Notes: generated by a model not told the origin, from the letters alone. A stretch of DNA of 64,000 bases from Acidobacteriota bacterium (GCA_003223245.1 QHYI01000136.1:71851-135850); one strand, 5' to 3'; positions 25,502 through 35,180 are shown, counted from the first letter of the stretch. Translations and numbers: made by a program.

Positions 25502-27124
25502 ATGTTCCAGCAAAACCTTGTGCCCGCGGGTTCCCTGGGAATTACGGTTCTGATCTCGCTGGTTCCCCTGGCCGTGCTTCTGTTTTTGCTTGCCGGCGTT
25601 CGCATGACGGCCTGGTTGGCAACCCTGATCACCGGGGTGATCACCATCCCGGTTGGCGTTTTTCTATGGCACGCGCCGTTCCGGGCTACGCTGCAAGCCT
25701 ACTGGTACGGGTCGCTGACCGGCGTGTGGGTGATTGATTGGATCACGTTCTGGGGCTTGATCATCTTCAATACGCTGGTCGTCACCGGCGATTTTGAGCG
25801 GTTCCAGAAATGGATGATTCATCATGCCACTGCCGACGTGCGCATTCAGACGCTGATGCTGGCCTGGGCTTTCGGCGCGCTGCTTGAGGGCGTGGTTGGG
25901 TTTGGCTTCCCCTGGGCGGTGGTGGCGCCAGTGCTCATCGCGCTGGGAATTGCTGATCTCGACGCCATTCGCGTGGCGGCGCTGGCTAATAACGCCCCGG
26001 TGTCTTTCGGGGCGCTGGGCGCGCCGATTCTAGCGCTTTCGGCGGTGACGTCGCTGCCTTTGCTGAGCCTCTCGGCTTCGGTGGGGCACATTGTAGCGGT
26101 GCTGGCACTGTTCCCCACGTGGGTCCTGCTCTACCTGGTCAGCGGCTGGGCGGGGATGGTGGAAGCGTGGCCGCTAGCCATCGTGGGCTCGCTCGCCTAC
26201 ATTGCCGGGCAGTGGCCCGTAGCACGTTATTGGGGGCCCTATTTGCCGGACATCAGCGGTTCGCTCCTTTCGTTCTGGGCGTTGTATGCCTTGGTGCAGG
26301 TTTGGAAGCCGAAAACGATTCGCGGCTTTGGCGGCGTTGCGCTGACGCAAACGCCGACAGCGGTGGCGGCGAATTCCGATTCGAAGGTCGGCGCGTTTCG
26401 CGCGTGGCTGCCGTACATCGTGTTGCTCGTGGTCGTTGGGATTTGGACCGGTCCGTGGTTGCCGGCATATTTCCACGTGAATCTCCCGAGCTACAGCCTG
26501 CAGAAGTGGAGCGTCAGCGCGATCTCCTCGGTCTCGCACAAGCCGTCAGCTTCTACTTTCAATTTCAACCCGCTCAGCGGCGGGACCTCCATCCTGGTTT
26601 CCTGGCTGGTGATTTTGCTGTGCCTGCGCCCGACCGGGGCGCAGCTAAAAGAGGTATTTCGGAAGACTTTTCGGCAGATGTGGGGCGCGCTGCTGGTCGG
26701 CTTTTTCATCTTCGGACTCGCGTATGCCTTCGTCTTTACGGGCATGGCCAATTCGCTGGCGTTTGGGCTTTCCAAGATCGGGCCGGCGTTTGTGATTCTG
26801 TGTCCGATTCTCGGCTGGATTGGCGTGGCCCTTTCCGGAAGCAATACTTCGACCAACGCAATGTTCGGCCCAGTGCAAGCCGTGACCGGGCGGCTGCTCA
26901 ACTTGCCGGTGCTGCTGCTGCCGTCGCTCAATTCCGTGGGGGCGGAAGTGGGTAAGCCGGTGGCTCCGCAGACCGCCAGCGTGGGCGTTTCGACCACGCG
27001 ATTTGTGAGAAGTGAAGGAGAAGTGATTCGCCATAATATGAGTTGGACGTTCGTGATGCTCGGGTACTTGGTGCTGGTCGGCCTGCTCTTCTATTTCTGC
27101 TTCCCGAAGGTGATGCAACTCTAG
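25502..27124 (+). CDS. L-lactate/glycolate permease, LctP family
   Basis: A 540-residue integral membrane protein with about 13 helices. The family pattern is clear: WAFGALLEGVVGFGFPWAV, ANNAPVSFGALGAPI, and near the C-terminus GVALSGSNTSTNAMFGPVQ and EVGKPVAPQTASVG. LctP proteins (LldP, GlcA) are proton symporters for lactate and glycolate. Its place next to malate synthase and opposite glcDEF makes glycolate the likely substrate (GlcA-like); this is inference from context. The ATG at 25502 lies six bases after an ATG-containing AGATGC stretch, with GAGGCAG as weak ribosome site. A 197-base gap precedes it. Confidence 0.93.
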   Translation: MFQQNLVPAGSLGITVLISLVPLAVLLFLLAGVRMTAWLATLITGVITIPVGVFLWHAPFRATLQAYWYGSLTGVWVIDWITFWGLIIFNTLVVTGDFERFQKWMIHHATADVRIQTLMLAWAFGALLEGVVGFGFPWAVVAPVLIALGIADLDAIRVAALANNAPVSFGALGAPILALSAVTSLPLLSLSASVGHIVAVLALFPTWVLLYLVSGWAGMVEAWPLAIVGSLAYIAGQWPVARYWGPYLPDISGSLLSFWALYALVQVWKPKTIRGFGGVALTQTPTAVAANSDSKVGAFRAWLPYIVLLVVVGIWTGPWLPAYFHVNLPSYSLQKWSVSAISSVSHKPSASTFNFNPLSGGTSILVSWLVILLCLRPTGAQLKEVFRKTFRQMWGALLVGFFIFGLAYAFVFTGMANSLAFGLSKIGPAFVILCPILGWIGVALSGSNTSTNAMFGPVQAVTGRLLNLPVLLLPSLNSVGAEVGKPVAPQTASVGVSTTRFVRSEGEVIRHNMSWTFVMLGYLVLVGLLFYFCFPKVMQL

Positions 27125-27322
27125 CGAGTTTCCATTTTGCAAGGCAGGACCCTTTCTGGGGATTTGCCCATGGTTCCGGCCAAATTGTCGGTTGCGCAGT
27201 TGCGAGGGATTGCGCGAAAATTGGTTTTCCGCCGGGATAAGCAAGTCCCCTGACTCAAAACCCGTGGGTGTTCGCTCCTTATCAGCGGGAAAAAGCAGCA
27301 ATCACCAAGAAGGGCAAAGACC

Positions 27323-28531
27323 ATGACGCAACAGATTGGAGAACTCAATCCCCCCCTACGGCTGATGTTGACACCGGGGCCATCTTCCATGGACCCCCGC
27401 GTGTACCGTGCGCTCGCGACGCCGCTGGTGGGCCACCTGGACCCCTGGTTCCGCGGGTCGATGGACGAAACGCAAATCCTGCTTCGCCAGATTTTTCAGA
27501 CCGAGAGCCGCATCACGCTTCCGCTCTCAGCTTCCGGTTCGGGCGGAATTGAAGCCGCGGTCGTCAATGTCTTGGAAGAAGGCGATGAAGCCATCGTTGC
27601 CGTGAACGGCGTGTTTTCCGAGCGCATGTATGAGATTGGCAGCCGAGCCTCGTCCAAAGTGACAAGAGTTGAAGCGCCGTACGGCAAGCCGGTGGACCCC
27701 GAAGACGTCCGCCGTGCCGGCAAAGGCAGGAAGATCAAAATGGTCGGGCTGGCACACGGCGAAACGTCCACCGGCGTGCTGACAAAGATTGATGGCTTTC
27801 GCAAAGTGGCGGATGAATTGGGGGCCTTGCTCGTCGTGGACACGGTTGCGTCGCTTGCCGCCTTGCCATTGCATGTGGACCGCGAACGGATTGATGTGTG
27901 TTTCAGCGGTTCGCAGAAAGCCATCAGCGCGCCGCCGGGAATGTCCCCCATCACGGTGAGCTCTGCAGCCGAAGAAGTGTTTCGCCAGCGCAAGACCAAA
28001 GTGCAGAGCTGGTATTTCGATTTGACCACGGCGATGAATTATTGGGGCAAGGACCGGCTCTATCATCACACGCCGCCGATTTCGCTGATTTTTGCGCTGC
28101 GCGAAGCAATGCGCCTGGTCATGGAGGAAGGCTTGGAAGCGCGTTGGGAGCGCCATCGCGTGAACCAGCTTGCGCTCATCGCGGGTCTGGAAGCGATGGG
28201 ACTGAAACTGCTGGTGGAGAAAACGGCGGATCGCCTGCCAACGGTCACCGCGGTGATGATTCCGAGCGGCATTGACGATGGGAAGCTGCGGAATCAGCTC
28301 CTCGACGAGTTCAATATCGAAATTGCCGGAGGCTTCGGGGCCCTCAAGGGCAAAATCTGGCGTGTCGGCCTGATGGGCTACTGTAGCCAGATGACCAATG
28401 TGCTGCTGTTCCTCGCGGCGCTGGAAAAGTGCTTGATCGATCAGGGATTCCGCGTGGGAAGCGGCGCGGGCGTGGGTGCAGCAGTGAAAAGCTATACGCA
28501 CGCAGAGACTGCTGCTGCGGTTAGCCGCTGA
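27323..28531 (+). CDS. Class V aminotransferase (alanine/serine--glyoxylate type)
   Basis: A 402-residue PLP enzyme. The N-terminus LMLTPGPSSMDPRVYRAL and PLVGHLDPWF is diagnostic of the alanine-glyoxylate/serine-glyoxylate/pyruvate aminotransferase group. The SASGSGGIEAAVVN loop binds cofactor phosphate, DTVASLA holds the PLP-pairing aspartate, and SGSQKAISAPPG holds the Schiff-base lysine (Lys199). It would use glyoxylate as amino acceptor and produce glycine, giving a second outlet for glyoxylate made by GlcDEF. It lies 198 bases after the permease and before a small unknown gene. Confidence 0.93.
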   Translation: MTQQIGELNPPLRLMLTPGPSSMDPRVYRALATPLVGHLDPWFRGSMDETQILLRQIFQTESRITLPLSASGSGGIEAAVVNVLEEGDEAIVAVNGVFSERMYEIGSRASSKVTRVEAPYGKPVDPEDVRRAGKGRKIKMVGLAHGETSTGVLTKIDGFRKVADELGALLVVDTVASLAALPLHVDRERIDVCFSGSQKAISAPPGMSPITVSSAAEEVFRQRKTKVQSWYFDLTTAMNYWGKDRLYHHTPPISLIFALREAMRLVMEEGLEARWERHRVNQLALIAGLEAMGLKLLVEKTADRLPTVTAVMIPSGIDDGKLRNQLLDEFNIEIAGGFGALKGKIWRVGLMGYCSQMTNVLLFLAALEKCLIDQGFRVGSGAGVGAAVKSYTHAETAAAVSR

Positions 28532-28608
28532 TGGCGAGAGCTGTTGTCAGAGTTTGTTTCACTGAAAACTTAGGACTGAAAACCTAGAACCAATCGAAAG
28601 GAGTAAGC

Positions 28609-28983
28609 GTGACGACACGGCCTGTGTTGGCCAATGCCGGTGCGATGAGCCAATTCATTGCCCCGTTTGAAGTGACTTCCAAACTGAGCGGACAAACCTA
28701 CCAGTGCCGCTCCGCGCACATGTGGAACGGCAGCGCCACGCGCCACGCGGACACCATCGACGCGAAATTCTTCGTCGACGGGGAGGCCCATGTTGTCGGG
28801 CTGGCGCACACTGCGTTTGTGAAATTTCGCGAAAAAGCCCGCCGCGACCTTACGGATCGCGAAGCCAGTTTTGTGGCTGCCGAGTATTTGCGCGAACGCC
28901 TCGAAGAAGACGATATCCGCCCGCTCTACGACGTTCCGGAGAGCGAAGTCCTTCGCCTCATCGAGCTAGTCGGCATCAAGTAA
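28609..28983 (+). CDS. Small conserved-looking protein of unknown function
   Basis: A 124-residue soluble protein without signal peptide or membrane helix. It starts with GTG at 28609 behind an excellent AAAGGAG ribosome site. The N-terminal half looks beta-rich (MWNGSATRHADTIDAKFFVD with GEAHVVGLAHTAF after it) and the C-terminal half helical and charged. I do not recognise the family. It follows the glyoxylate aminotransferase by 77 bases on the same strand, so it may belong to the same transcription unit. Confidence 0.75.
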   Translation: MTTRPVLANAGAMSQFIAPFEVTSKLSGQTYQCRSAHMWNGSATRHADTIDAKFFVDGEAHVVGLAHTAFVKFREKARRDLTDREASFVAAEYLRERLEEDDIRPLYDVPESEVLRLIELVGIK

Positions 28984-29043
28984 TTCCCGCGAGAGCTGAT
29001 TGGAAAGAAGCCGGCGGTGTTCAGTTACTTTTCTTGCCGCTCC

Positions 29044-30288
29044 TCAGTCTCCCGGCTCAGCGCGGAAGGCCTCGAGGATGGGGTGGCGAATGCCATCCCG
29101 GCGAATGAAGTACATCACGAGAAACATCAGCAGCGCGCCGCAGACCATCACGCCTACGGCGATTTGCAGGCCCACTTGCAGATCATGCTGGTCGGAGATT
29201 TTGCCCACCACATGCGGCCCCAGTCCGCCCAGCAATTGCGTCGCGAACATATACACGCCAACGGAAGTGGCATGCGCACGGCGCGGCATCATGTCGTGCA
29301 AGACTGCGGTGACCGGTCCGTGATACCAGGACATAAAAAAACTGGCGATGAAGAATCCCAGCAGAATAGTTGACTTTTCATCCGACTGAATCGCCAGCAA
29401 GAGAAAAGGCGCCGCTATAAGCAGTGCCACCGCAATGGCGATAATGCGCCCGTAGGTAAATGATCTTTGCAAGCGGTCCGCGACGTAACCGCCTGCGAGA
29501 ACTCCCAGCACCAACGCAAAAAGCGTAATCAAGGCAAGGAAAACGGAAGCTTCGCGCAAACTGAAGTCCTTGTAGTTCACGGCGAAGTCCACACCCCAGG
29601 AAATCAGCGACACGCTCGAAAACGTGATGCACACGCCCGCCGCGATCAGGGAAACAAACGCGGGGACGCTCAGCAGGCGTCGGATGGGCACGACCTCCGA
29701 AAGGGGTCCTCGCGGCGGTTCTTCCAGTCCAATCAGCGCCAAGCCCGGGAAAATTCCCAGGATCGCAACGACAAAAAGCGTGGACTGCCAGCCGTAACGA
29801 GGCCCGACAATCCCGCCCAGGGCCAGCCCTGTCGCTCCCCCCAGCAACATGCCCGCGGCAAATATCGCTTGGGCAAACGCCCGTCGTTCCTGCGGAAACG
29901 CGCCGGATATCATGGATTGCGCCGCGGGAGCATACGCCGCTTCACCCAGGCCCACCAGGGCTCGGGCGATCAAAAAGTAAGAAAAAATCGAGAACAGGCC
30001 GCCGGCAAAAGAAGCCACGCTCCAGCAGACAATGCCGATGGCGATGATGGCTTTGCGGCTGAAGCGGTCGGCTAGGAAGCCAAAAGGAATGCTGGCAAGC
30101 GCCAGGACCACCAGGAGCCAGGTTTGCAAGTCTCCGAGCTGCGCATCGGTGACGTGGAAATGGTCGCGGAGGACGGGAACCAGCGGTACGACGACCCAAC
30201 GCGCCGCAAAGTTGACAAAATTGATTAAAGCAAGTACAGCAAGGAGGCGAATCTGCTGGCTATTGAGCGGAGTGGGCTTTGTTGCCAT
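29044..30288 (-). CDS. Major facilitator superfamily transporter (Spinster-like)
   Basis: A 414-residue protein with twelve predicted helices. The first-half loop motif is GFLADRFSRKAIIAIG; the RalvGlGEAAYAPAAQSMIS segment in helix 4-5 and the pattern GGYVADRLQRS in the second half are typical of the Spinster-like branch. Family substrates range from sphingolipids to small metabolites, so none is proposed. It is convergent with the small gene ending at 28983 and divergent from the AI-2E family gene at 30410, with about 120 bases between the two starts. Confidence 0.88.
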   Translation of the reverse strand: MATKPTPLNSQQIRLLAVLALINFVNFAARWVVVPLVPVLRDHFHVTDAQLGDLQTWLLVVLALASIPFGFLADRFSRKAIIAIGIVCWSVASFAGGLFSIFSYFLIARALVGLGEAAYAPAAQSMISGAFPQERRAFAQAIFAAGMLLGGATGLALGGIVGPRYGWQSTLFVVAILGIFPGLALIGLEEPPRGPLSEVVPIRRLLSVPAFVSLIAAGVCITFSSVSLISWGVDFAVNYKDFSLREASVFLALITLFALVLGVLAGGYVADRLQRSFTYGRIIAIAVALLIAAPFLLLAIQSDEKSTILLGFFIASFFMSWYHGPVTAVLHDMMPRRAHATSVGVYMFATQLLGGLGPHVVGKISDQHDLQVGLQIAVGVMVCGALLMFLVMYFIRRDGIRHPILEAFRAEPGD

Positions 30289-30409
30289 GCCAAGTATGCT
30301 TTGGTGACCCGTATGCGACCTGGTGGAGCGGAAGGGAAAAGCTCTCGGAAGGCAGCCGGAACACCTGACGGGCCGCGTCCGCTCGACCTGGAAAGATTAT
30401 AGTACGACC

Positions 30410-31501
30410 ATGAATGCCGCCCCTTCAACGGATGCTACGGCCAGCCGCCTGACGGTGGTGCTCTCTTATGGCGTATTGCTTCTGCTGATCTACCTGGTTT
30501 TCCGCATCTCGGAACCGTTTTTGAGTGCACTGGCGTGGGCCGCCATTCTGGTGACTTTCTTTTACCCCATGCACAAGCGCCTCGCCAAGCGCTTTTCTTC
30601 CGCTCGCGCCTCGGTAATTAGCACCGTCGCCGTCACGATTTTTCTCATTGCCCCTGCGATCCTCATAAGTACGCTGTTCGTGCGGCAAGCCATTTCGATT
30701 TCGCGCGAGGTCCAGCATTCCATCACCGGGCAACAATCACCCGCGATCGCCAGCAGCTGGTCCCTTATTTCCAAGGGCTGGTCCTGGGTTGCTCATCACG
30801 TTCCAGGAATGGATCCCAACGCCGACCTTTTCCAGACGCTGGGACAGGCAATGGAAAAGGAGTCAGGGTTCCTTGCGGCAAGGCTCGGAACGATGGTGAA
30901 GAACATTGCCCGGTTTATTTTCGATTTGTTCGTAATGATTTTTGCGATGTTCTACTTTTTTCGCGATGGCGAGAAAATCCTGCGGGCCATGCGCAGTCTC
31001 GTGCCGCTCGATGCCGAACACCGCGACCCCTTGCTCGCCCAGGCCCGGGAGCTGATTTCCGCGAGCGTGATTACCAGCATGCTCGTTGCCGCGGTTCAGG
31101 GCGCCCTGGGTGGCATCGGCTTTGCCATCGTCGGTTTGCCTGCGCCAGTTTTCTGGGGTGTGCTGATGGCTTTCTTTTCTCTGATACCCATCGTGGGGTC
31201 GGGCTTGATTTTTGTGCCGGCGTCCATTTGGCTGGGGCTCACCGGGAATTGGGGTCGGGCGCTTTTGCTAGTGGCGATTTGTGCTGGAGTCTCGGCAATT
31301 GTGGACAATGTGCTGCGTCCCTTGTTGCTCGGCGGCCGGACGGAACTGAGTGGATTGGTCATCTTCATCAGCATCGTCGGTGGCTTAAATCTGTTTGGCA
31401 TGCTTGGCCTCGTGCTTGGGCCGATCCTGGTGGCCATGGCCGCGGGAGTTTTGAGCGTTTACCAGGAGGGCAGAGAGCGTGCGCCGATAACCGCTGGATA
31501 A
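30410..31501 (+). CDS. AI-2E family transporter (PerM/YdiK-type permease)
   Basis: A 363-residue membrane protein with the family layout: two N-terminal helices, an extracytoplasmic helical region, and a C-terminal bundle with IGFAIVGLPAPVFWGVLMAF, LIPIVGSGLIFVPASIWL and the DNVLRPLLLGGR motif. Named after E. coli TqsA, although most members export unknown substrates. The frame is open to 30323; the ATG at 30410 (MNAAPSTDATASR) matches the family N-terminus. The Lon-like gene follows after 67 bases. Confidence 0.9.
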   Translation: MNAAPSTDATASRLTVVLSYGVLLLLIYLVFRISEPFLSALAWAAILVTFFYPMHKRLAKRFSSARASVISTVAVTIFLIAPAILISTLFVRQAISISREVQHSITGQQSPAIASSWSLISKGWSWVAHHVPGMDPNADLFQTLGQAMEKESGFLAARLGTMVKNIARFIFDLFVMIFAMFYFFRDGEKILRAMRSLVPLDAEHRDPLLAQARELISASVITSMLVAAVQGALGGIGFAIVGLPAPVFWGVLMAFFSLIPIVGSGLIFVPASIWLGLTGNWGRALLLVAICAGVSAIVDNVLRPLLLGGRTELSGLVIFISIVGGLNLFGMLGLVLGPILVAMAAGVLSVYQEGRERAPITAG

Positions 31502-31568
31502 CACTTACCCTATCCGCCCGTGGTCGCCCAGCGTGAGTGTGCTAGAGTAACCCGCTCGAAAGGATTTC

Positions 31569-34019
31569 ATGACCACGAAGCCTGCACCGAAGCCCGTCGA
31601 GCTTCCTGCGGCAAAATTGCGCTGGAAGTGTGAACTTTCACGGATTCCCTTCGAAACTACGGCGCAGGCGGATCTGCGCGAAGGATTTATCGGGCAGGAG
31701 CGCGCTTTGCGCGCCTTGAAAATGGGTGTGGAACTCTCCGCTCCCGGCTACAACGTCTTTGTTTGCGGATTGGCCGGCACCAGCCGCGGCGGCACCATCG
31801 CGCACATGATTCAAGAGCTCCATCCGCCGACAAAAGAGTCTTTGGACCGCTGTTACGTTAACAATTTCAAATTCCCGGACCGGCCGCGGCTGCTCACCCT
31901 TCCACGCGGACAGGCCGACTCCTTCAAGAAGGACATGCAAGCGGGAATCGACTTCCTGCGCCGCCGCATTCCTCAAGTGTTTGAAGGCGAGCCGTTCCAG
32001 CGGCAAAAGGGAAGAATCGTTGAGCGCTTTACTGTCCGGGAAAAAGAGTTGATGGACGATTTTACGCGGCGCATCGCGCGCGACCAGTTTGCTCTCGGCC
32101 ACATGCAGGTCGGCGCGGTAGCGCTGCCGGAAATCTTCCCTGTGCTCGAAGGGCAGATGATTCCTATCGAGGACATTTCCAAAATGGTCCACGAAGGAAA
32201 ACTCGAAGGGACGGTTGCGGAAGAAATCGAGCGAAAGTACGAGCAATTCCGCCAGGAGTTTACGGTGGTTTACCGCAAGACGCTCACGCTATCGCGCGAA
32301 CTCGCCAGCGAGTTGAGCTACCTGGAACAGGAAGCTGCTTCCGTGCTGGTGGATGGCGTCATCGAAGAATTGAAAGAAAAATATCCCGGCTCGAGTGTCG
32401 CGGAATACCTCGAAGAAGTACGGCATCATCTGCTGGACAATCTCGATCCGTTCAAGGAGCGCGAGGGGGAAGGCGAACAGGAAGAAGAGCCGCCCGACGG
32501 TCTGCCGAAAGGCCCGGGCGGACCGGAACGCGATCCATTTCGCGTGTATGGGGTCAACGTCATCCTCGCGCACAACCACGGGGAAACATCTCCGGTGATT
32601 TTTGAAACCACGCCGACTTACGCGAATCTTTTTGGCACGATTCAGCGGGCCTACGATGCGCGCGGCGGCTGGAGCAGCGACTTCATGGATTTGCGCGGCG
32701 GTTCGCTGCTTCGCGCGGACGGCGGCTTTCTCGTCATGTATGCGATGGAAGCGCTGTCGGAAACCGGCGTGTGGCGCGCGTTGAAACGCACGCTGAATCA
32801 CAACCGCCTGGAAATTCAGCCACAGGAAATGTTTTATCCCTTCGGTGGGAGCGCGCTGAAACCCGAAGCCATCGACATTAACGTGAAAGTGATCCTTATC
32901 GGGGATCGCCAACTTTACGAACTGCTTTACGAATACGAAGAGGACTTTCGCAAAATTTTTAAAGTACGCGTGGAGTTCGACGAAGAAATGGCCATGAGCG
33001 ACGACGTCATTGCGGAATATGCCGGGCGATTGCGCGCGCTTTCGGAAAAGGAAAATCTGTTCCCGTTCGACCGCGGTGCGTTCGCGGCAATGCTCGAATA
33101 TGGAGTTCGCCAGGCCGGCCGCAGGAACAAAGTGACCGCACGCTTCGTGGACATCGCCGATTTGGCGCGCGAAGCGCATTACAGTGCCGCTGCCACGGGG
33201 GAGACCGTAGTTCGGGCCCATCACGTCCGCCTCGCTTTGTTTTCCAAAATCGAGCGGCACAACCTCATCGAAACGCGCATCCGCGAAATGATTGAGGAAG
33301 GGACCTTGCTCGTGGATGTATCCGGCACGCGGATTGGCCAGGTGAACGGTCTTAGCGTGCTCGAGATTGGCGGGTACTCGTTTGGCAAGCCGGTGCGCAT
33401 TACCGCCACCGCGGCCCTGGGAAAAGCGGGCCTGATCAACGTCGAGCGTGAAGCCAATCTGAGTGGGCGTTTGCACGACAAGGGCGTGCAAATCATCGCG
33501 GGATATTTGCGCAGCCAGTTCGCGCAAGATAAACCTTTATCGCTGGCCGCCAGTATCTGCTTCGAGCAATCGTATTCGGGAGTGGACGGAGACAGCGCCA
33601 GCTCCACGGAAATTTACGCGTTGGTTTCGGCGCTGTCGGGGCTTCCTTTGCGCCAGGATATTGCCGTGACGGGATCGATCAATCAGCAAGGCGACATTCA
33701 AGCCATCGGCGGCGTGAACGAAAAAATCGAAGGCTACTTTGACGTCTGCCGCATCAAGGGCCTCACCGGCACGCAGGGGGTGATGATTCCGGAAGCCAAT
33801 GTCGAAGACCTGATGCTGCGCGAAGATGTGCTGGACGCGGTGGCCTCGGGAAAATTTCACGTGTGGCCCGTGGCCAAAATCGAGCAGGGAATCGAAATTT
33901 TGACCAATGTTTCCGCCGGAAGCAGGAATGGCGTCGGCAAGTTTGACGCGGGCACCGTTTTTGCTCTGATGGATGAGCGCCTGAGCAAAATGGCCAAGAC
34001 GCTCAAGGAATTCGAGTAA
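31569..34019 (+). CDS. Lon-like protease with AAA_32-type domain
   Basis: An 816-residue protein of the LonC/YcbZ-like branch. The C-terminal S16 protease domain is intact: Ser676 in VDGDSASSTE and Lys719 in GGVNEKIEGYF, spaced 43 residues apart exactly as in E. coli Lon. The N-terminal part has the AAA_32 arrangement with a long coiled helical insertion (residues about 110-290), but the P-loop position reads CGLAGTSRGGTI and lacks the Walker A lysine, so ATP hydrolysis is doubtful. LonC proteins of this type are known to degrade unfolded substrates without ATP. AAAGGA precedes the ATG. Downstream the gene is convergent with a VWA protein. Confidence 0.92.
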   Translation: MTTKPAPKPVELPAAKLRWKCELSRIPFETTAQADLREGFIGQERALRALKMGVELSAPGYNVFVCGLAGTSRGGTIAHMIQELHPPTKESLDRCYVNNFKFPDRPRLLTLPRGQADSFKKDMQAGIDFLRRRIPQVFEGEPFQRQKGRIVERFTVREKELMDDFTRRIARDQFALGHMQVGAVALPEIFPVLEGQMIPIEDISKMVHEGKLEGTVAEEIERKYEQFRQEFTVVYRKTLTLSRELASELSYLEQEAASVLVDGVIEELKEKYPGSSVAEYLEEVRHHLLDNLDPFKEREGEGEQEEEPPDGLPKGPGGPERDPFRVYGVNVILAHNHGETSPVIFETTPTYANLFGTIQRAYDARGGWSSDFMDLRGGSLLRADGGFLVMYAMEALSETGVWRALKRTLNHNRLEIQPQEMFYPFGGSALKPEAIDINVKVILIGDRQLYELLYEYEEDFRKIFKVRVEFDEEMAMSDDVIAEYAGRLRALSEKENLFPFDRGAFAAMLEYGVRQAGRRNKVTARFVDIADLAREAHYSAAATGETVVRAHHVRLALFSKIERHNLIETRIREMIEEGTLLVDVSGTRIGQVNGLSVLEIGGYSFGKPVRITATAALGKAGLINVEREANLSGRLHDKGVQIIAGYLRSQFAQDKPLSLAASICFEQSYSGVDGDSASSTEIYALVSALSGLPLRQDIAVTGSINQQGDIQAIGGVNEKIEGYFDVCRIKGLTGTQGVMIPEANVEDLMLREDVLDAVASGKFHVWPVAKIEQGIEILTNVSAGSRNGVGKFDAGTVFALMDERLSKMAKTLKEFE

Positions 34020-34121
34020 GCCTTAGGGGGGATTTCCGGCATGGCTCTTTTCGAATTTCGCTTTGAGGCCTTAGACTCACAATTCTTATTTACCCGTTTC
34101 CTTCTTTCATCCTCACCCCCG

Positions 34122-35111
34122 TCACCTTGATAGCGCAGCCGCAGCTGGCGCAAGATACGCTTGCCGGTGGTCCACACGCCGCTCGCCGCCTTTCACTTTC
34201 ACTTCGATCGAATGGATTTGTCCATCATGGACAGGCGGCGTAAACGCAATGCTGTATTCGTGGCGAATCAGCTGGGCAATCTCCGCATAAGCGCGGTCAA
34301 AATCTTTTTGGTTCTTCGGGAAATAAACGCGCCCGCCGGTAAGTCGGGTGAGTTCACGCAAAGAATCGTCGGCGGCTCCAAAGCCTTGTTTCAACAAGGC
34401 GCGATCTTCTTTTTGCTCGTGCGTGAGCACTCTGTGTTTGACGGGTTTGCGAAAATCGCCCGAAAGCGAGACTGCCAGAACTCGAACATCGGAGGTCTCC
34501 AGCTTCTGCCGGATGGCCTGCCATTTTCCCTCCGGCGTAGTATCCACGCCCGTGGACAAAACCACGATGCTCTTCTTCCCGCGCAAATGGTCGAGCCAAT
34601 CGATGGCTGACACCAGACTCGATGATAAATTCAGCTGGGCAAAGCCCAACATGAAGTTCAAATTCTCGAGGGCCAAGCGAGTCGTTGCTTTATCGGCCGT
34701 GAAATCTTGAAGCAGTTCCGGCTCCCTCGAATACCCTGCAATGGCAACACGGTCGTCGGCGGAAAGTCCGTTCAAGAGCTTATCTGCTGCACGCATGTGC
34801 TCCGCTCCGAGAAAAACAACCGCCGGGCCGGATTCCATGAACAGCAGGACTTGCGCGGGCTCCGTTACCGAAAGAAAATCTGTGATCGGCTGCTCCACGC
34901 CATTGTCGAAGACTCGGAAATCTTCGCGGCCCAGCCCATCGAAGAAATTTCCATCGCGGTCCGTAACAATCACGCCCACATTGACGCGGTCCACCGTGAC
35001 GCGAATCGGAGGGCCCTGCTCTAGCGGAATTGTCTGGGCGGAGGTGCGAGGACAAGCGTGCAACAAAACACCAAGGAAAAATCCTGCGATCCAAAGGCGG
35101 AGCGGTTTCAT
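34122..35111 (-). CDS. Secreted VWFA-related domain protein (acidobacterial type)
   Basis: A 329-residue protein with an N-terminal signal peptide and one von Willebrand factor A domain of the acidobacterial VWFA-related family (TIGR03436-like): VNVGVIVTDRDGNFFDGLGR and EDFRVFDNGVEQPI, then the Rossmann-like core (KKSIVVLSTGVD, LTRLTGGRVYFP). The metal-binding MIDAS DxSxS is replaced by LFMESGPAV, so metal-dependent ligand binding may be lost. Such proteins are numerous in acidobacterial genomes and presumed to act in the periplasm or outside. A coiled-coil membrane protein lies upstream on the same strand. Confidence 0.88.
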   Translation of the reverse strand: MKPLRLWIAGFFLGVLLHACPRTSAQTIPLEQGPPIRVTVDRVNVGVIVTDRDGNFFDGLGREDFRVFDNGVEQPITDFLSVTEPAQVLLFMESGPAVVFLGAEHMRAADKLLNGLSADDRVAIAGYSREPELLQDFTADKATTRLALENLNFMLGFAQLNLSSSLVSAIDWLDHLRGKKSIVVLSTGVDTTPEGKWQAIRQKLETSDVRVLAVSLSGDFRKPVKHRVLTHEQKEDRALLKQGFGAADDSLRELTRLTGGRVYFPKNQKDFDRAYAEIAQLIRHEYSIAFTPPVHDGQIHSIEVKVKGGERRVDHRQAYLAPAAAALSR

Positions 35112-35180
35112 CGTGGGACTATTAAGATGCTTGATCGACCTGCTTGAGCATTCAGTCGCATTCGAGACTAGCGACGCGGC

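Noticed and set aside
32289..33527. 412-codon minus-strand open frame
   Set aside because: Antisense to the Lon-like protease; no motifs or ribosome site.
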